The translations under genes were made by a program, and so were the position numbers. Shown here piece after piece: positions 22,015 to 34,049 of a stretch of DNA of 64,000 nucleotides. Each line of letters opens with the position of its first letter. Position 1 is the stretch's first letter. Location of the stretch: NCBI GenBank assembly GCA_947623455.1, contig OX392536.1, forward strand, positions 7,249,282 through 7,313,281, given 5' to 3'. The notes below the pieces were generated by a model. The model was not told the origin of the DNA. It searched no databases and saw nothing but the letters and a program-made list of their open reading frames with translations. The stretch is from Mimachlamys varia (taxonomy: Eukaryota > Mollusca > Bivalvia > Pectinida > Pectinidae).

Positions 22015-24158
22015 AGTATTGAATTAGGAAATTCTTAAGGTTTTACGAGCCCAGCTAAGATCTGCCAATAGGATGGAAATTTGATGAAGAAGTTATTAAT
22101 GGCTGAATTAAGATAGGAGCGCACCTCCATAGCCATGCACCACGCGCCAACATCCAGTTACTCACACACTCGATTAGTAAACGGGTAATGACAGATTAAG
22201 GACCAAATCGATATTTTTTATTTGAGTTTTAATTCCAAAACTTGAAACAGCTGTTATGGAGCGTGGGCGTGACACTTACTCACTGCTAACAGAGAGATCA
22301 ATGAACTGTTGTATGGGTTTCATTGTAAATCATTATTGACAAAGCTTTTAATACAACAATCTAGATTAATTCTCAGACAAATGTGAAAGGCCCCGGATGT
22401 AGATAACTTCGTTATAGTGATCTGTATTAAAATTGATAATATTTGGCTGATCGGATGTGGTTTATGGGGGGAATCCAAAAATCCACTGAAGACTGAACAA
22501 AGCTGTGAAAAAAACCGACAATTTTACAATTTTTAAACTTGTTTCATATTACATTCGATATGTACCACCATTTGACGTTCTTCTAACTTCAATATTTAGC
22601 TCTTATTGGTCTTTTTGCGCGAGTAATTTAATATCGAAATATATCTTAAATATTCATTGTGAGGTACACATGCAGTGTCTCATTTGTTTCTCAATGCAAC
22701 GCGGTTGTTATTTGTATTGGTCAAGGTAGGCCAGCGATTTCTTTGCTTAAACTTGCTACCGCACTATTACCCAACCCAGGGAATAACCTGTTAACGGACT
22801 GAAACACCTTACACTATTTTGCCTGATATTCGAAAATTAAAATCAGGGAAATGCATTGGAATCGATGAGCCTAATTAAATACCACACTTCCTTAATCAAA
22901 ATCAGTGTTTTCTTATATCAAAGATGGTAAAGTCTTGGGATGCGAAAGTGTGCAGTAAGATTGTATTTTTTACTGTACAACATGTTAATTTTTCAAAGAT
23001 TTACCATTTTAAAGGCCCGTCTACGTGCTGTTGCTGGGTTTGTTTCTGGTTTGGATCAACTGGATCTAGAGTCGTGTTACTTCACGTGCCAATTGACCTT
23101 TGTGACCTTAACATGCCGCATGACATTTTGTAACCTTGACCTTTAAGATTGGCGTCTGTAGTCTTGCTTTAGTTCCTAAGTGTGGGAGCGGGTTCATTCG
23201 TGTCTTGTAGAAACATCCGTAACTCTTTCAAAGTAACCTTTAAAAGCAAGTTTAAAACCGATGTTGCACCTATCAAGAAAATGAGGAAATTCATTTCTTT
23301 TTTAACAGCAGCAACATAATGGACATGATATTATGGCAATATTCTTATTGCAATTGACTTTTAACTTTAAGAAATAATTTCTTCCTGTCTACAAGTTACA
23401 TGGAAATTGTAAAATTATATGACAAGTAAAATGTCATGTTATTCATGTTTGTCAGTGTGTTAGTGGGTGTGTGTTAGTTCTGAAGGTGCACTTAAATGAA
23501 TACCTGAAGGTTAAGGAGTGTTCAAGTTTGTCATAATCAAAATGAAAGCTGACACTCAATTGTCACAAGTCTTCTTATAAAGAGCGTGCTAGTGTTAAAA
23601 AAAATACTTAAAATGAACCGCAATCAGCCCACAGGATTTGATTCAATTACGCATGCGCCCTAACTGTAGATAGCGTGTCATTTCCTGGCAATTTGTGAAT
23701 GTGAATAACGTGAAAGCGATGTTTTATCTGCAGCTTCCTAAGTTAGAAAGGCGTCTATAATAGTTATACCGGAACAAACACAATTCCGTAATTTCACAAA
23801 TAATGTTGGCACTTGGTGACGAGAACAAACATAAAACTGGCAAGTTACACACATACTGTCATTACTGGTAGTGTTTACTCACGCGAGATAGGAGAGTTCA
23901 ACGAGAACTGGGCAATCAATCAAATAAATCTATATAGTTGTATGGATAACCTTGTCTACACTAATAGGACATTGACCGAGGAGACGAATCGCCTCTCGTG
24001 TGTATTCGCCAGCCTTCAGTGTGACTGACCGGAAGTGGTCAGTATTATTACACCCATCTCCCAACACCGAACTATTGACCAGGGATATTATTCCGGGAGC
24101 TTTTTATTGAGACCGTTAGTAATGAGTTAGGTTGGGTGATGGGTCCATTGTCATTGAT
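22015..24158. other. Spacer with nuclear-receptor-like half sites
   Basis: No reading frame is convincing. TGACCT-TTG-TGACCT at 23094-23108 is a direct repeat with 3-nt spacing of the AGGTCA half site (minus strand), and a third TGACCT lies at 23137-23142. This is motif matching only. The surrounding AAAGGCCCGTCTACG may be the end of a dispersed repeat. Confidence 0.35.
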
Positions 24159-24640
24159 ACCGCGGTGGTCAATTTGTCTGATATTCTGCTACCACTAGCC
24201 CTGCCCCTCCATCACTGGGTCGGGGTGGCCACGTGACTAAGGAATCTGACATTTTGTTACTACTAGCCTCCATACTTGGTCGTGGTGGCAAAGTGATTAA
24301 GGAATCTGACATTTTACTTTCACTAGCCCTCCATCACTGGGTCATGGGGACCGAGTGGTTTAGGTGTCTGACATTCTGCTACCACTAGCTCTCCACCAAT
24401 GGGTCGCAGTTGCCAATTGTTAAAGGGGTCTGACATTCTGCTACCACTAGCCCTCCATCACTCGGTCCAGGTGGCCAAGTGGTTAAGGGGTCTGACATTC
24501 TGCTACCACTAGCCCTTCGCGTCTGACTTGAAGACTTACGAGGGGAAGTTGAAATGTACTGACCGTACATTGTAGGTAGGTGTTTTTTCTCTATGAACTC
24601 CGGCTTTTCCCCACCACCAAAATCTGTTTTGACTGGAAAC
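24159..24640 (+). mobile_element. SINE with tandemly amplified tRNA-like head, array 1 (6 units)
   Basis: Six diverged units of about 60 bp each carry a GGTGGCCGAGTGG-like A-box, then TCTGACATTCTGCTACCACT and AGCCCTCCATCACTGGGT. After the last unit the sequence continues into a SINE-like body (GTACTGACCGTACATTGTAG, then CTCCGGCTTTTCCCCACCAC). The head resembles the 5' half of tRNA-Ser/Leu. No B-box is present in the units. The same family forms 26951-27541. Confidence 0.75.
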
Positions 24641-25383
24641 TGCATCCTATTTTTACTTAACACATTTCCTGTTTTGACAACAAAAATATACATCGTTGCT
24701 TTGACAGGCGCCGATGTGATAATAATATCGAATTAGACGACAAGACACGGTGTCACAGAAAGGAAACAAAATCTGCTGGAATTAGACACAGCATTGTCCT
24801 ATACGCATGCGCAGAGAATGTCTGACACACGATAGAGGTGCGGGGGCGTAGAGGACTAAGCGTTGAAAGCTGCCTTGGGTAAAGCCCAGCCAAATCAATA
24901 ATCTGGTCGAGAGACTTACTCAGCTGTGAACGGTAGTTGTAACAAACGAAATAAATCTCGCCAAACGATATTTGTACGGCTGCAGCGACATATAGGAAGG
25001 ATTTACATGAACAAAAATCAGGAAAAATCTCTCCCTTTGATGTTTAACAAGTTAAAATATGTTTTAGAAATATAGTCTATATTGTCAGCTATTCTAGGAA
25101 TACTCTTAGTAATTATTTGATTATTTATTGTATAAACAAACCTGAACCAGTATTATGCATATTGTAATAATAATAAATTTAAGCTTGTAATAATCTTTAT
25201 TTTCGGAGGATAAAATACATGTTTAGCCAAAAGCTAATCTTCCACATGGTCCTGTTACTGGTAAAATACACGTGTTAGTTAAACGTTATATATAATAAGG
25301 TGATACGTGTCACGTTACATAACTGTGTCTTTGATTAGAGTTCAGCAGTAATATATCATTAGAGAAGACAAAAATATGGAAAA
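24641..25383. other. Spacer without recognisable features
   Basis: AT-rich in its second half. No supported feature. Confidence 0.5.
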
Positions 25384-26297
25384 GGCCCAATCCTAGATTT
25401 GGTTTGGTTGTTCATTAGGGATGGTCTCCCGGGGTACAGGGACCTGAAAATTGGTTACAGCTAGTTTTTGACCTAAACTATGGTGTTTAGAGTAGTTATA
25501 CACTTTTCGGGGGTTTAAATCAATTTTCGATAAAATTGCCCCCTCAAAGGTCATAAAGGCTAAAGGGTAGAAAGCTTTCGAGGTCGAAAAATCGACCAAC
25601 CCTATATTTCTTGCATCAAAAATCACATTTCTAGTTGAGGTACGAAACACCGCTTGGTACCTTTGGAAAGATGGATAATTTTTATTTTAAAAACATCCTA
25701 AATGCATGTCAAATGTATTCTCCTTCTGCGGAAATAATCTCGATTTCCTTCAAAAACACGCAAAATTTCCGTGTCTCCAAGTTTTCGTCGGCTTTCCTGC
25801 CGTGTTTGCATAGCAAATGCGTTTTGGCGTCACTGCACGCGCTGGCCTTTCGCTGTCGTTGAATGCTTATATTACGAGGAAGACCGCCATCAAATGACAG
25901 CGAAAGGTCAGCGATTGAGAGTGCATTTTTATCGAAAATTGATCAAAACCAACCTAGTTTAGGTCCAAAACTAGCTGTAACAAATTATCAGGTCCCTGTG
26001 TCCCGGTGTATGCGGTTTGGGCGTTGAATGCGTGTGTATTTTGGAGGTAGCGGTATATTCGTGTAAGCCTTCGCCTGATAGTTTGGATATTTCGCTGATT
26101 TAAAGTGCTACGACACTTTTTAGTATTCAACTGAAGGCCCCCACCAAAACACAGCAGCAGGAACTTGTTTAGAAAGAATGGGAAAAGATAAAATCCCATA
26201 TTTAGTTGCCTCTTACGATCATGCAAATTGGGGGGGGGGGGGGCAGCAGGTACAATTCTTACGTCCTAGCCGCAGGGAAACCAAATCTAGAAGGGCC
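25384..26297. mobile_element. Nested inverted-repeat element (about 0.9 kb)
   Basis: The outer arms are GGCCCAATCCTAGATTTGG (from 25384) and the complement of GGCCCTTCTAGATTTGG (ending 26297). Inside, longer arms near 25429-25480 and 25953-26006 share CAGGGACCTG, TTACAGCTAGTTTT and ACCTAAACTA. Further in, ATCAATTTTCGATAAAA (near 25518) is matched by its complement near 25925-25943. No transposase frame is present. It could be one MITE with long interrupted arms or one element inside another. Confidence 0.7.
26230..26243 (+). repeat. Poly-G tract
   Basis: Fourteen consecutive G. This is prone to length error and can stack into a quadruplex with neighbours. Confidence 0.95.
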
Positions 26298-26950
26298 ATC
26301 TTAGAAAGTCAGATATGTGCCAATACATTTATACAAATTGACTCAAATATTGCAAAAAACATTCATATACAATTATATACAAACTAGCTGCGATAAAATT
26401 ATAAATAAAAAACGGGGCTGTTATACGGACCCATCGTCAAAAACCACATGGAGAGTCCACCACAAGATCAAACTTGAGCTCAAAGCTTGATTTTCAGTCC
26501 CTGTTTAGTTATAGATATATGTATTTACATTTCTTCTGCATCTTTCCATTGCAATGCATTGAGAGAGCAAATGTTGTTATGAGGCTATAATAACATTTGA
26601 TATTGTTACGTCATCAGAAATAAAATATACGCATTTTAGCAAATTTTGTTATAGTTTTATAATATTACAAAATTCTATTGCTAACAAACTTACATAAAGT
26701 TTGTCATCAATAGCAATTAGGTGTGATACAGGACTGTTACAATAATTATTAAAACATTTATTTCTTAAGGTAACATACATCTGTCTAACACTGTTTTAAT
26801 TAAACTAGTACACTAAAGCAAGTGTATCACATTAAAAAATAATGATATTGATAAATATTTAAAAATTCATCAAATCAATTATTTGTTTGATAATATAATT
26901 ACAATATTTACTTTATCAAATTAAACCTTCCCGGAAGTGTTATTTGACGT
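26298..26950. other. AT-rich spacer
   Basis: Strongly AT-rich; no supported gene or repeat. Confidence 0.5.
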
Positions 26951-27541
26951 AGGGGCCGGTGGCCGAGTGGTTAAGGTGTCCCGACATTCAACCACTAGCC
27001 CTCCACCTCTGGGCGCGGTGGCCGAGTGGTTAAGGTGTCCCGACATTCTACCACTAGCCCTCCACCACTGGGCGCGATGGCCGAGTGGTTAAGGTGTACC
27101 GACACTCTACCACTAGCCTCCACCTCTGGGTCGCGGTGGCCGAGTGGTTGAGGTGTCCCGACATTCTACCACTAGCCCTCCACCTCTGGGCTGCGGTGGC
27201 CGAGTGGTTGAGGTGTCCCAACATTCTACCACTAGCCTCCACCTCTGGGCGCGATGGCCGAGTGGTTAAGGTGTACCGACACTCTACCACTAGCCCTCCA
27301 CCTCTGGGCACGGTGGCCGAGTGGTTAAGGTGTACCGACATTCTACCACTAGCCCTCCACCTCTGGGCGCGGTGGCCGAGTGGTTAAGGTGTAGCGACAT
27401 TCAACCACTAGCCCTCTACCTCTGGGCACAGTGGCCGAGTAGTTAAGGTGTTTCGGTGGCTTTCCTCCACTTTCAAAACCTGTCACGTCCTTAAATGACC
27501 CTGTCTGTTACTAGGACGTAAAACAAAATAAACCAAACCAA
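26951..27541 (+). mobile_element. SINE with tandemly amplified tRNA-like head, array 2 (9 units)
   Basis: Nine units of 59-60 bp, each with GGTGGCCGAGTGGTTAAGG (tRNA-Ser/Leu-like A-box region), then CGACATTCTACCACTAGCCC and TCCACCTCTGGGCGC. The final unit runs into the SINE body: GGCTTTCCTCCACTTTCAAA, CACGTCCTTAAATGACCCTG, TAGGACGTAAAACAAAATAA, ending ACCAAACCA. The body is present once while the head is present nine times. Head units are far more alike here than in array 1. No B-box is visible, so the usual two-part polymerase III promoter is incomplete. Confidence 0.85.
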
Positions 27542-27827
27542 GTTATTGTGTACCTTCATGCCGCTGGGTGAGGTGGGCTATGTTTTCACCTTATGTGGCG
27601 ACACCCTGTGTTCTTGAATGACAGAATTTAATAGGTGATGGGAAGGGCATAATGAAATATTTGCCTAGTGCTGAATGACGTATTCAATTCTGTAACAAGG
27701 AGAAGCGATTAGATGTCGATTATTACCACTGATCTACCTTAAAGCCAAAACAAAAACCTCTCATTAGTTCCGTTTGACTGACGGGCCTTGCTATTGTTAT
27801 GTAGAAATGGTCACATATACTGGTATA

Positions 27828-28316
27828 CCCTAAAATCTCGATAATAAGCCTGAATCGAAAATAGGCCGGTCTTGAAAATAAGCCATGGATTTCTTGCAGT
27901 CAGGTATATCTTGAAAATATGCCGGCTTTGAAAATAGGCCGTACTTGTAAGTAAGCCTTGGATTCCTTGCAGTGAAATTTATCTTAAAAATAAGCCGACT
28001 ATTTATTTGTAATCTTGTCACTAATAATCATAACCCTGTGTTGTTTTTTATCATTGAAACCCAATTTGCTTAGCAAACATATATGTATATATATATATAT
28101 ATATTTCTGAATAGACTACGATATAGATTCTACGTCCATAATTTCTATAAAAAGAAAATTGTCGGTAATGAAATTGTTCAAGACTCTGCTTACTGTATTG
28201 GCTTCTGATGTTGTCACCGGATTCTATTTGATAAAATATGCCTGTCTTCGAAAATAAGCCTGGGATTCCTTACCAAAAAAGAAAATAAGCCGCGGTTTAT
28301 TACCGAGATTTTAAGG
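27828..28316. mobile_element. MITE with AATCTCGATAATAAGCC termini
   Basis: Left CCCTAAAATCTCGATAATAA and right complement CCTTAAAATCTCGGTAATAA form 23-bp inverted repeats bounding 489 bp. The interior is built from recurring TTGAAAATAAGCC-type words in one orientation, so it is internally repetitive as well. A (TA)n tract lies inside. No coding capacity. Confidence 0.8.
28086..28105. repeat. (TA)n microsatellite
   Basis: About ten TA units within the MITE at 27828-28316. Confidence 0.9.
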
Positions 28317-28410
28317 TTTTCCGATATTAACCTGAATAAGGCACGTACATCTATAATAGTTTAGTTTAAATTACATATTAATATTATTGCTGTACATGAG
28401 ATACATTATA

Positions 28411-29026
28411 CAGTGGCTGGGAACGGACATCAGCAACAAATATATCTTTGCGAGGAAACGAAATAATATTGCGTGGGAACGAAATATTACTGGGTGGGAA
28501 CACAAATGTATTGCGTCGCACGAGGGTTTTTCAAATGGTAAAACCCGAGGCTTTGCCTATCTTACATGTACATCACTGGTCATAAAAGTGTCTTTTTCTC
28601 TCATATCAACTACCCAAATAAGCTCAAAAACCATGAAAATACGTTTTGACTGGCTACCATTTTGAAAATTTCAATTTTTTCCTTGAATTTTTTTTTAACG
28701 AAAACGATTTAGCCAGCGATATTAAGCATATCCTATATAAGTGCACAGAAAAATTAATCTCATTTTTTGGTGTTTATGGTTAATTTTTTGTGAAAAGTTT
28801 TAATTTCATCCCGTTGTCGTTTTCTCTTTCCGGTACCAGAGTTTACCGTATTCATAACGTCACGTCATTGTTGAGCCATTGTGACGTCACGTCGCGTGAT
28901 ATGCTACATTATATATATATAACATAGATTTTTCTTACATAGCTGTCTTACATGGGCAAACTATATCCAACATGGCGAGATATGAGAGAAATATTTGTTC
29001 TCTCTCATGTCCGTTTCCAGCCACCA
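28411..29026. mobile_element. MITE with CAGTGGCTGG termini and TA target
   Basis: Left CAGTGGCTGGGAACGGACA and right complement TGGTGGCTGGAAACGGACA are terminal inverted repeats, both flanked by TA (28409-28410 and 29027-29028), as expected for Tc1/mariner-type insertion. The 616-bp interior contains no transposase frame. AACGAAATA words recur near the left end. Confidence 0.8.
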
Positions 29027-29028
29027 TA

Positions 29029-32000
29029 GCATCAATCTAACAGTTAACAATGCTATTATACCAATTCCAAAAAAAAAAATTCCACCTCTTCTGGTTTTCT
29101 CATAGAATTATCGGAAACTAATGACGGGCGTGACGTCAAATTAAAATTGTGGTGGAAAATCCAAAATGGTTTCCGAACAGCGTTTGATGTGAACAGGATT
29201 GTCAGCTATAGGACACACAAACTTGTTTCCGCTAAAATGGCTATTACATCGTTTTGACAAACATTTTGAAGAAGAACAAGAAACATCAAAAAGCAAATGG
29301 ATTCATCTTTTCGAAACAGTTCAGTTTACTTTTTGTTTTGAATGGACCCTTTTCACAATCGCTGTTTGTCGTTACCTCCTTTGCCAATGTGATATCCAGA
29401 ACGAGGCGGAGGTTGTAAGAATCATTTCCGGTTTGATGTTGAATTGTGAGTTGTAAACACATGAATTACAAACAGATACAGACAAGAAAGCGACACAGTA
29501 TTGACATATACATGTCGGTCGTGACCACGTGTACATAGTAAAGAGTGTATTGTAGTTAATGCTATCACATTCATCAGTCAATATTACGGCATGCTGCTTT
29601 TACCGGTGCTTGACGATCGCGAGGGCACATGTGTTCAAGCTGTCACAGGTACACATATATAGGGTGCTGAAAATTGGTATAACTCCCGTTGTTGGCAATA
29701 AATTTAAAACCTCATCAATTCCGTGTTGCGAGGTAACTGTTTCTAATAGTAAGATAAATGAGGGTTATTATATAATTAATTTATATAACTTATGACCGTT
29801 GAAAATCGATCGCCAGTCTCGTCAATATACCTGAAGTCTTGATCGTAGTCACTGACTGAATCGTGACACGTACATGTCGGTGCACAAACGTCTAAAAGTC
29901 ACATCGCCTAGAACACCCATCTAATACAATACTGGTTTCATAAATACACGATATAAATATAGATCTAGCAGGTATATCATAAATTTCTTCTAAATAAAGA
30001 ATCGGGCATTTGACTCTAGAAGGTGGCGCGCAATTGAAAGAGTAAACACATACTTATTTGTTTTTAACTTAAGCTTACTATAACATCACATGCAAATAAT
30101 TAAGGGTAGATTAAGTTCTGGTTTGGCTCCGGTGCCAATGTAGCAGGTAGAGAATTTTAGAAAAAATATAGTCCATTGATATTAGCCAAAACATAGGCCT
30201 AACCAGGGAGGTATATATATGTGAGATACACTTGTATGTCACATATAATTATATAAGTAGTTAAGTAATTATATAAGTCCCTGGCCGAACCAGGACAGAA
30301 TTACAACAGAATAGATTTTTATATTTTGTTAATGGAAGGTCTACACCACAACTAGTTCATATTTTAATACAAACACAGTCAAAGTCACTTAAAACCATCC
30401 GAATGTTGAACTTCCCCGACAAAATAAAATAAAAAATATCATAAATACCATTGCTAGATATGAATAAATGTATTAATATATTACATATTTATTGTATTCT
30501 TATACGAGACATGATGCTTTCATACAGTTATTTTTTTTTCAATCTTGAAAGTTGGCTATGGGGCCAATTTTGAACTGTTTCAATGTCAATATTGAATGAT
30601 TTCTCAATTCATGCAACCTGTATTTTAATAATGTAAAACATAGATTGTTAAAATCTTTTCACATGCTGTCATGGTATAAAGTCTTCAGGTAATCTGATTA
30701 AACTTGGCAGAGAAATAAGGAGTTTTGCTATTCAGAATAATGAACCGTCCAGATTAAACTGAATAAGGTATATAGTGTTTTCAAGGTTTGGTTTTAAGCT
30801 TATTGGCTCATTTATCGTATTCGAGCAATGTTCACACTTTAATGGAAATGAAAATGATTTGAGAGTTTGTCTTTCTTATCAATAAAACACATGTGAAGGA
30901 ATTATGTAAAGCATTCAATATGGATTTCGAAAAAGTGCAAAATCAGCACATTTTGACGACTTTTTTTGTGTGTAAATAAATTACCAATCAAAAGCAATTA
31001 AATTAGATGCCATTATTAAAAAATAGATACGATCTTATTTTGCTACAGAGATTATTAAATGATATTTTCTGCACTTCAAATGTGAAAAAGATATTATGGT
31101 CAAGTAAAAAGGATTTTTAGGGATATTGATGGATCTTTATTTTTAAAAGACTTATCAGTAAAATGATTTTGGCTGATCTGTAATATACAATTAACTGGTT
31201 ATGAAATATAGCTATTCATTTCACAATCAGAATTGTGTAATAATTAGTTATTGCACTTCAAATTTGACCCAGTGTGCAATTACGCTGACCTTAATTTGTG
31301 CAAAAAAAAAAACCAATGGTAAGTTTTGGTACGGTTTTTTTACATTCTGTTGCAATTTTGTCCCGTTTAATCCCTATTTTGACTGGACTAATACGTAAAA
31401 TGTATGATGTTGATATTTTCATAACATGTTTTGATAAAACTTGAACCACAATGTCCTGTTTGTATGTAAAAATCATAGACAGAGACGTATGGCTTAAATA
31501 GCACGGACTGAGATATCAAATATAACTCCGTGGTAAGAATTTATTAATCAACACAAAAGTGGAAAACACATTTTTTTTCTAGTATTCACTACTCTATACA
31601 TTTTTGTAACATAAAAAAGTGTCTATTTCATGATTACTTGAATTCATGATGGGTTGGAGTTCGCCTGTAAGCGACCGTGATGCGAATTTCATCAGATTGG
31701 TTCGCTTTAATTTGGTTGTCTCCGTCGATCCAGTGTAACGGCTATATAGCGACAAGCTAGCCTTATTTTAAAGTAATACTTTTGTTGTCTTCCTTAATAT
31801 TTCTCTTGGTGTCACACATGATAATCGCCATAATGAAGCAAGAGCCACCGGCTACTCGCTATTTTAATAATGGTTTGACAGATAACCGGAAGTCAGTCTT
31901 ACAACCTCCGCCTCGTTTTGACTTTGATACAGCGACTATTTTTAGCGCTAAAACTTCGAGTAGTTTTTGCGTCTATTGCTGCCACTATTCTGTGACCTTT

Positions 32001-33294
32001 GACCCATGTCATTTTTCCCCTCCCGCTCCGGAAAAGCTTGAATTGCTACCAATCTCATGATATCTGAACAATTTGAAAGCCTAAACCTAACAGGAAATGA
32101 TGTTCCCATGGTATTGTTAATAGTCATGATGACTTTAATAATCTATATGCGATTTGTAACAAAGAAATCAGTTTTTCACTCCCACGGCTCATTTAAATAT
32201 TACGTCTCTGTTTCTGGCTGACCTCTCGTGTATACACATACATCCATGCTATATATATACTCTCTGTGGTTGACACTCGTATACGGCTCGCGGAATTCCT
32301 GGCATGGTGTACTTTGCTGTTAAACTTCGATTATATATTCGCGCATAGCCAAATACACTGATTTTGATTTCAATTTTATATTACCTTATACATGTGCGTT
32401 AACCAAAATACTCGACCAATTTGTCGGTCGGAAGTATTAATTCGTAATTACAGTGAAAATCCGCCCCCTGGATATGATAATGTTATTTACGAGTTACTTC
32501 CCCTGATTGTCACTAACGTTGTGATATATATACTGAATGCACAAACTTGATTGATTTTCTTACTTAATATTGTACTGAGTATACAATTTTTAATGAGACA
32601 TTATCAGAACCTGAATAATGAACATATTAACTGGCAAAACACTTGATTTATTGAAAATAACACTTATACTTTTATAAGACGAGTAAACGTTCGTGGTTTT
32701 ATAATTACGTTCGTTGTGCTTCACATATCTATATACACTGTAGCAGGGACATATACGTTCCTGACAGTAGGTTCACATTTTTGTTTTAACGAAACTTTAC
32801 CATAACCTGTATAGTGTACATAGCAATTGACACAATATAAGTTATTTAGTAGAAATAACACTTATATTATTTCTATGGTGTGCAAAAACCTTTATGGTGT
32901 ACATTCCCGTAATTATGTGTGGCCCTTTATACATAGGCAACGGCCAACATACATGTAATTTTCCCTGCTTTTTAAATGAACTTGAAAATTGATAAATAGG
33001 CCTAGAGATGTAAGTGACATATTTGCATACCAATATTTTGCTCCATCTTGGCAAAGATATCGTAATAGGTCGTCGTTCTTTTGGAACAACAATTTGACTG
33101 TTTATTGTGACATTTTATGACAAATTAGATACAATTTGTAGTTCGAACTATTATTTGTAACGAGAGATATGTTTGCGAATCCTTTTACTTTTTATCTAAT
33201 ATCCATTGTGCTAACTACCAGCAGCGTATATTTCAATGATTCATTCACCTTCCTCCGAACGATAATGTTAACATGAAAAGTTTTGTTTCATTGT
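29029..33294. other. Long AT-rich stretch without recognisable genes
   Basis: Over 4 kb with no supported gene. The open frame at 29199-29456 begins with TTG and has no recognisable motif. TGACCT-T-TGACCC at 31993-32005 is a direct repeat with 1-nt spacing, the layout of an RXR/HNF4-type site, but only as a motif match. CpG-bearing words cluster around 31640-31740 and 31900-32060. Confidence 0.45.
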
Positions 33295-33597
33295 GTTAAA
33301 AACTTTTTCAGTCAGTTTTTCACATTGCATATGTAGGTTTCACATTGTGCTTTGTTATGCCCGTTTGATTTCATACTGATGAGTAAAAACCAAATGGCGG
33401 AAAGGCGGCCATCTTTGATTTAGGCATTGAAAGATTGTTAACTAATTGACAACTACTAGAGGGATCTTTCTCATATTTCATATGTAGGTTCCTTGGTCCC
33501 TACTGTCGTGCCCTTTTGATTTTGTAACTGAACAGAAAAACAAAATGGCTGAAAAACAACCATTTAGGACTTTGACATAGAAAGATTGAAATCAGTA
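33295..33597. repeat. Two tandem copies of an approximately 151-bp repeat
   Basis: TTTCATATGTAGGTT-like starts at about 33325 and 33476 and AAAATGGC(G/T)GAAA-like blocks at about 33393 and 33543 give a period near 151 bp. Both copies end in GAAAGATTG. Divergence is moderate. The motif set resembles a satellite I associate with bivalve genomes. Confidence 0.65.
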
Positions 33598-33674
33598 TAG
33601 AATGAAATGAAACGAAAAGTTTAAATTGCTACATGACATCCGTTTTCATTTGTAACAGGAAAGAAAAAAGTGTA

Positions 33675-33745
33675 CTTCCACCGGGAATCGAACCCTCGAT
33701 CTTCAAGTTTCTAGTCGGACGCTCTACCACACAGCTAAAGGGAAA
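33675..33745 (-). pseudogene. tRNA-like pseudogene or SINE head
   Basis: On the minus strand the sequence shows TTCCCTTTAGCTGTGTGG, a D-arm-like GCT/AGC pair, A-box TAGCTGTGTGG, and a perfect B-box GGTTCGATTCC (plus strand 33682-33692), ending GGTGGAAG, which can pair in part with the 5' end. The anticodon stem does not pair (CCGA against CTTG region), so an identity cannot be given and it is not a functional tRNA. A polymerase III-derived SINE head is equally possible. Confidence 0.6.
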
Positions 33746-33757
33746 TTCCCTTTAGCT
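33733..33757. repeat. 25-bp palindrome at the tRNA-like 5' end
   Basis: AGCTAAAGGGAA and TTCCCTTTAGCT are perfect 12-bp inverted arms around one central base. The arm nearer the tRNA-like unit is its own 5' end, so the first bases of the tRNA are mirrored outward. Confidence 0.9.
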
Positions 33758-34049
33758 CGAAGCTAGAAGGCGACCTAAATCCTATGTACAATTAAAATCT
33801 TCCACACTACTCCTCCTCCCTCTTTAAATGTATTCACCCCCGAACACCACACCCCAGATTCTACAACAAAAGCACTTATATAGCTGTCGAAATATATATA
33901 CTATTGTTTGAAGTTTTAGCGTTTCAGTACTTTCAGTACTTTGATTAGCTACCGAGACGATTGTGAAACTGGTCTATTGTTATTAAATACATACTGGTGT
34001 GTTCGTTTACAGGTCTTTTGTCTTCAGCTAAATGAGAAATGTCTACAAA

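Noticed and set aside
22243..22260. GAAACAGCTGT resembling the hammerhead 3' core
   Set aside because: No stem II precedes it and no stem I arms flank it; the short match is likely chance.
27054..27387. Frames of about 100 codons over the SINE head array
   Set aside because: They follow from the roughly 60-bp period being divisible by 3; tRNA-derived sequence is not coding.
29199..29456. 85-codon frame with protein-like look
   Set aside because: It opens with TTG and has no recognisable motif, homologous neighbour or splice context that I can defend.
30110..30310. Possible inverted repeat around TTCTGGTTTGGC and its near-complement
   Set aside because: The arms match too poorly and differ in length; not distinguishable from chance.
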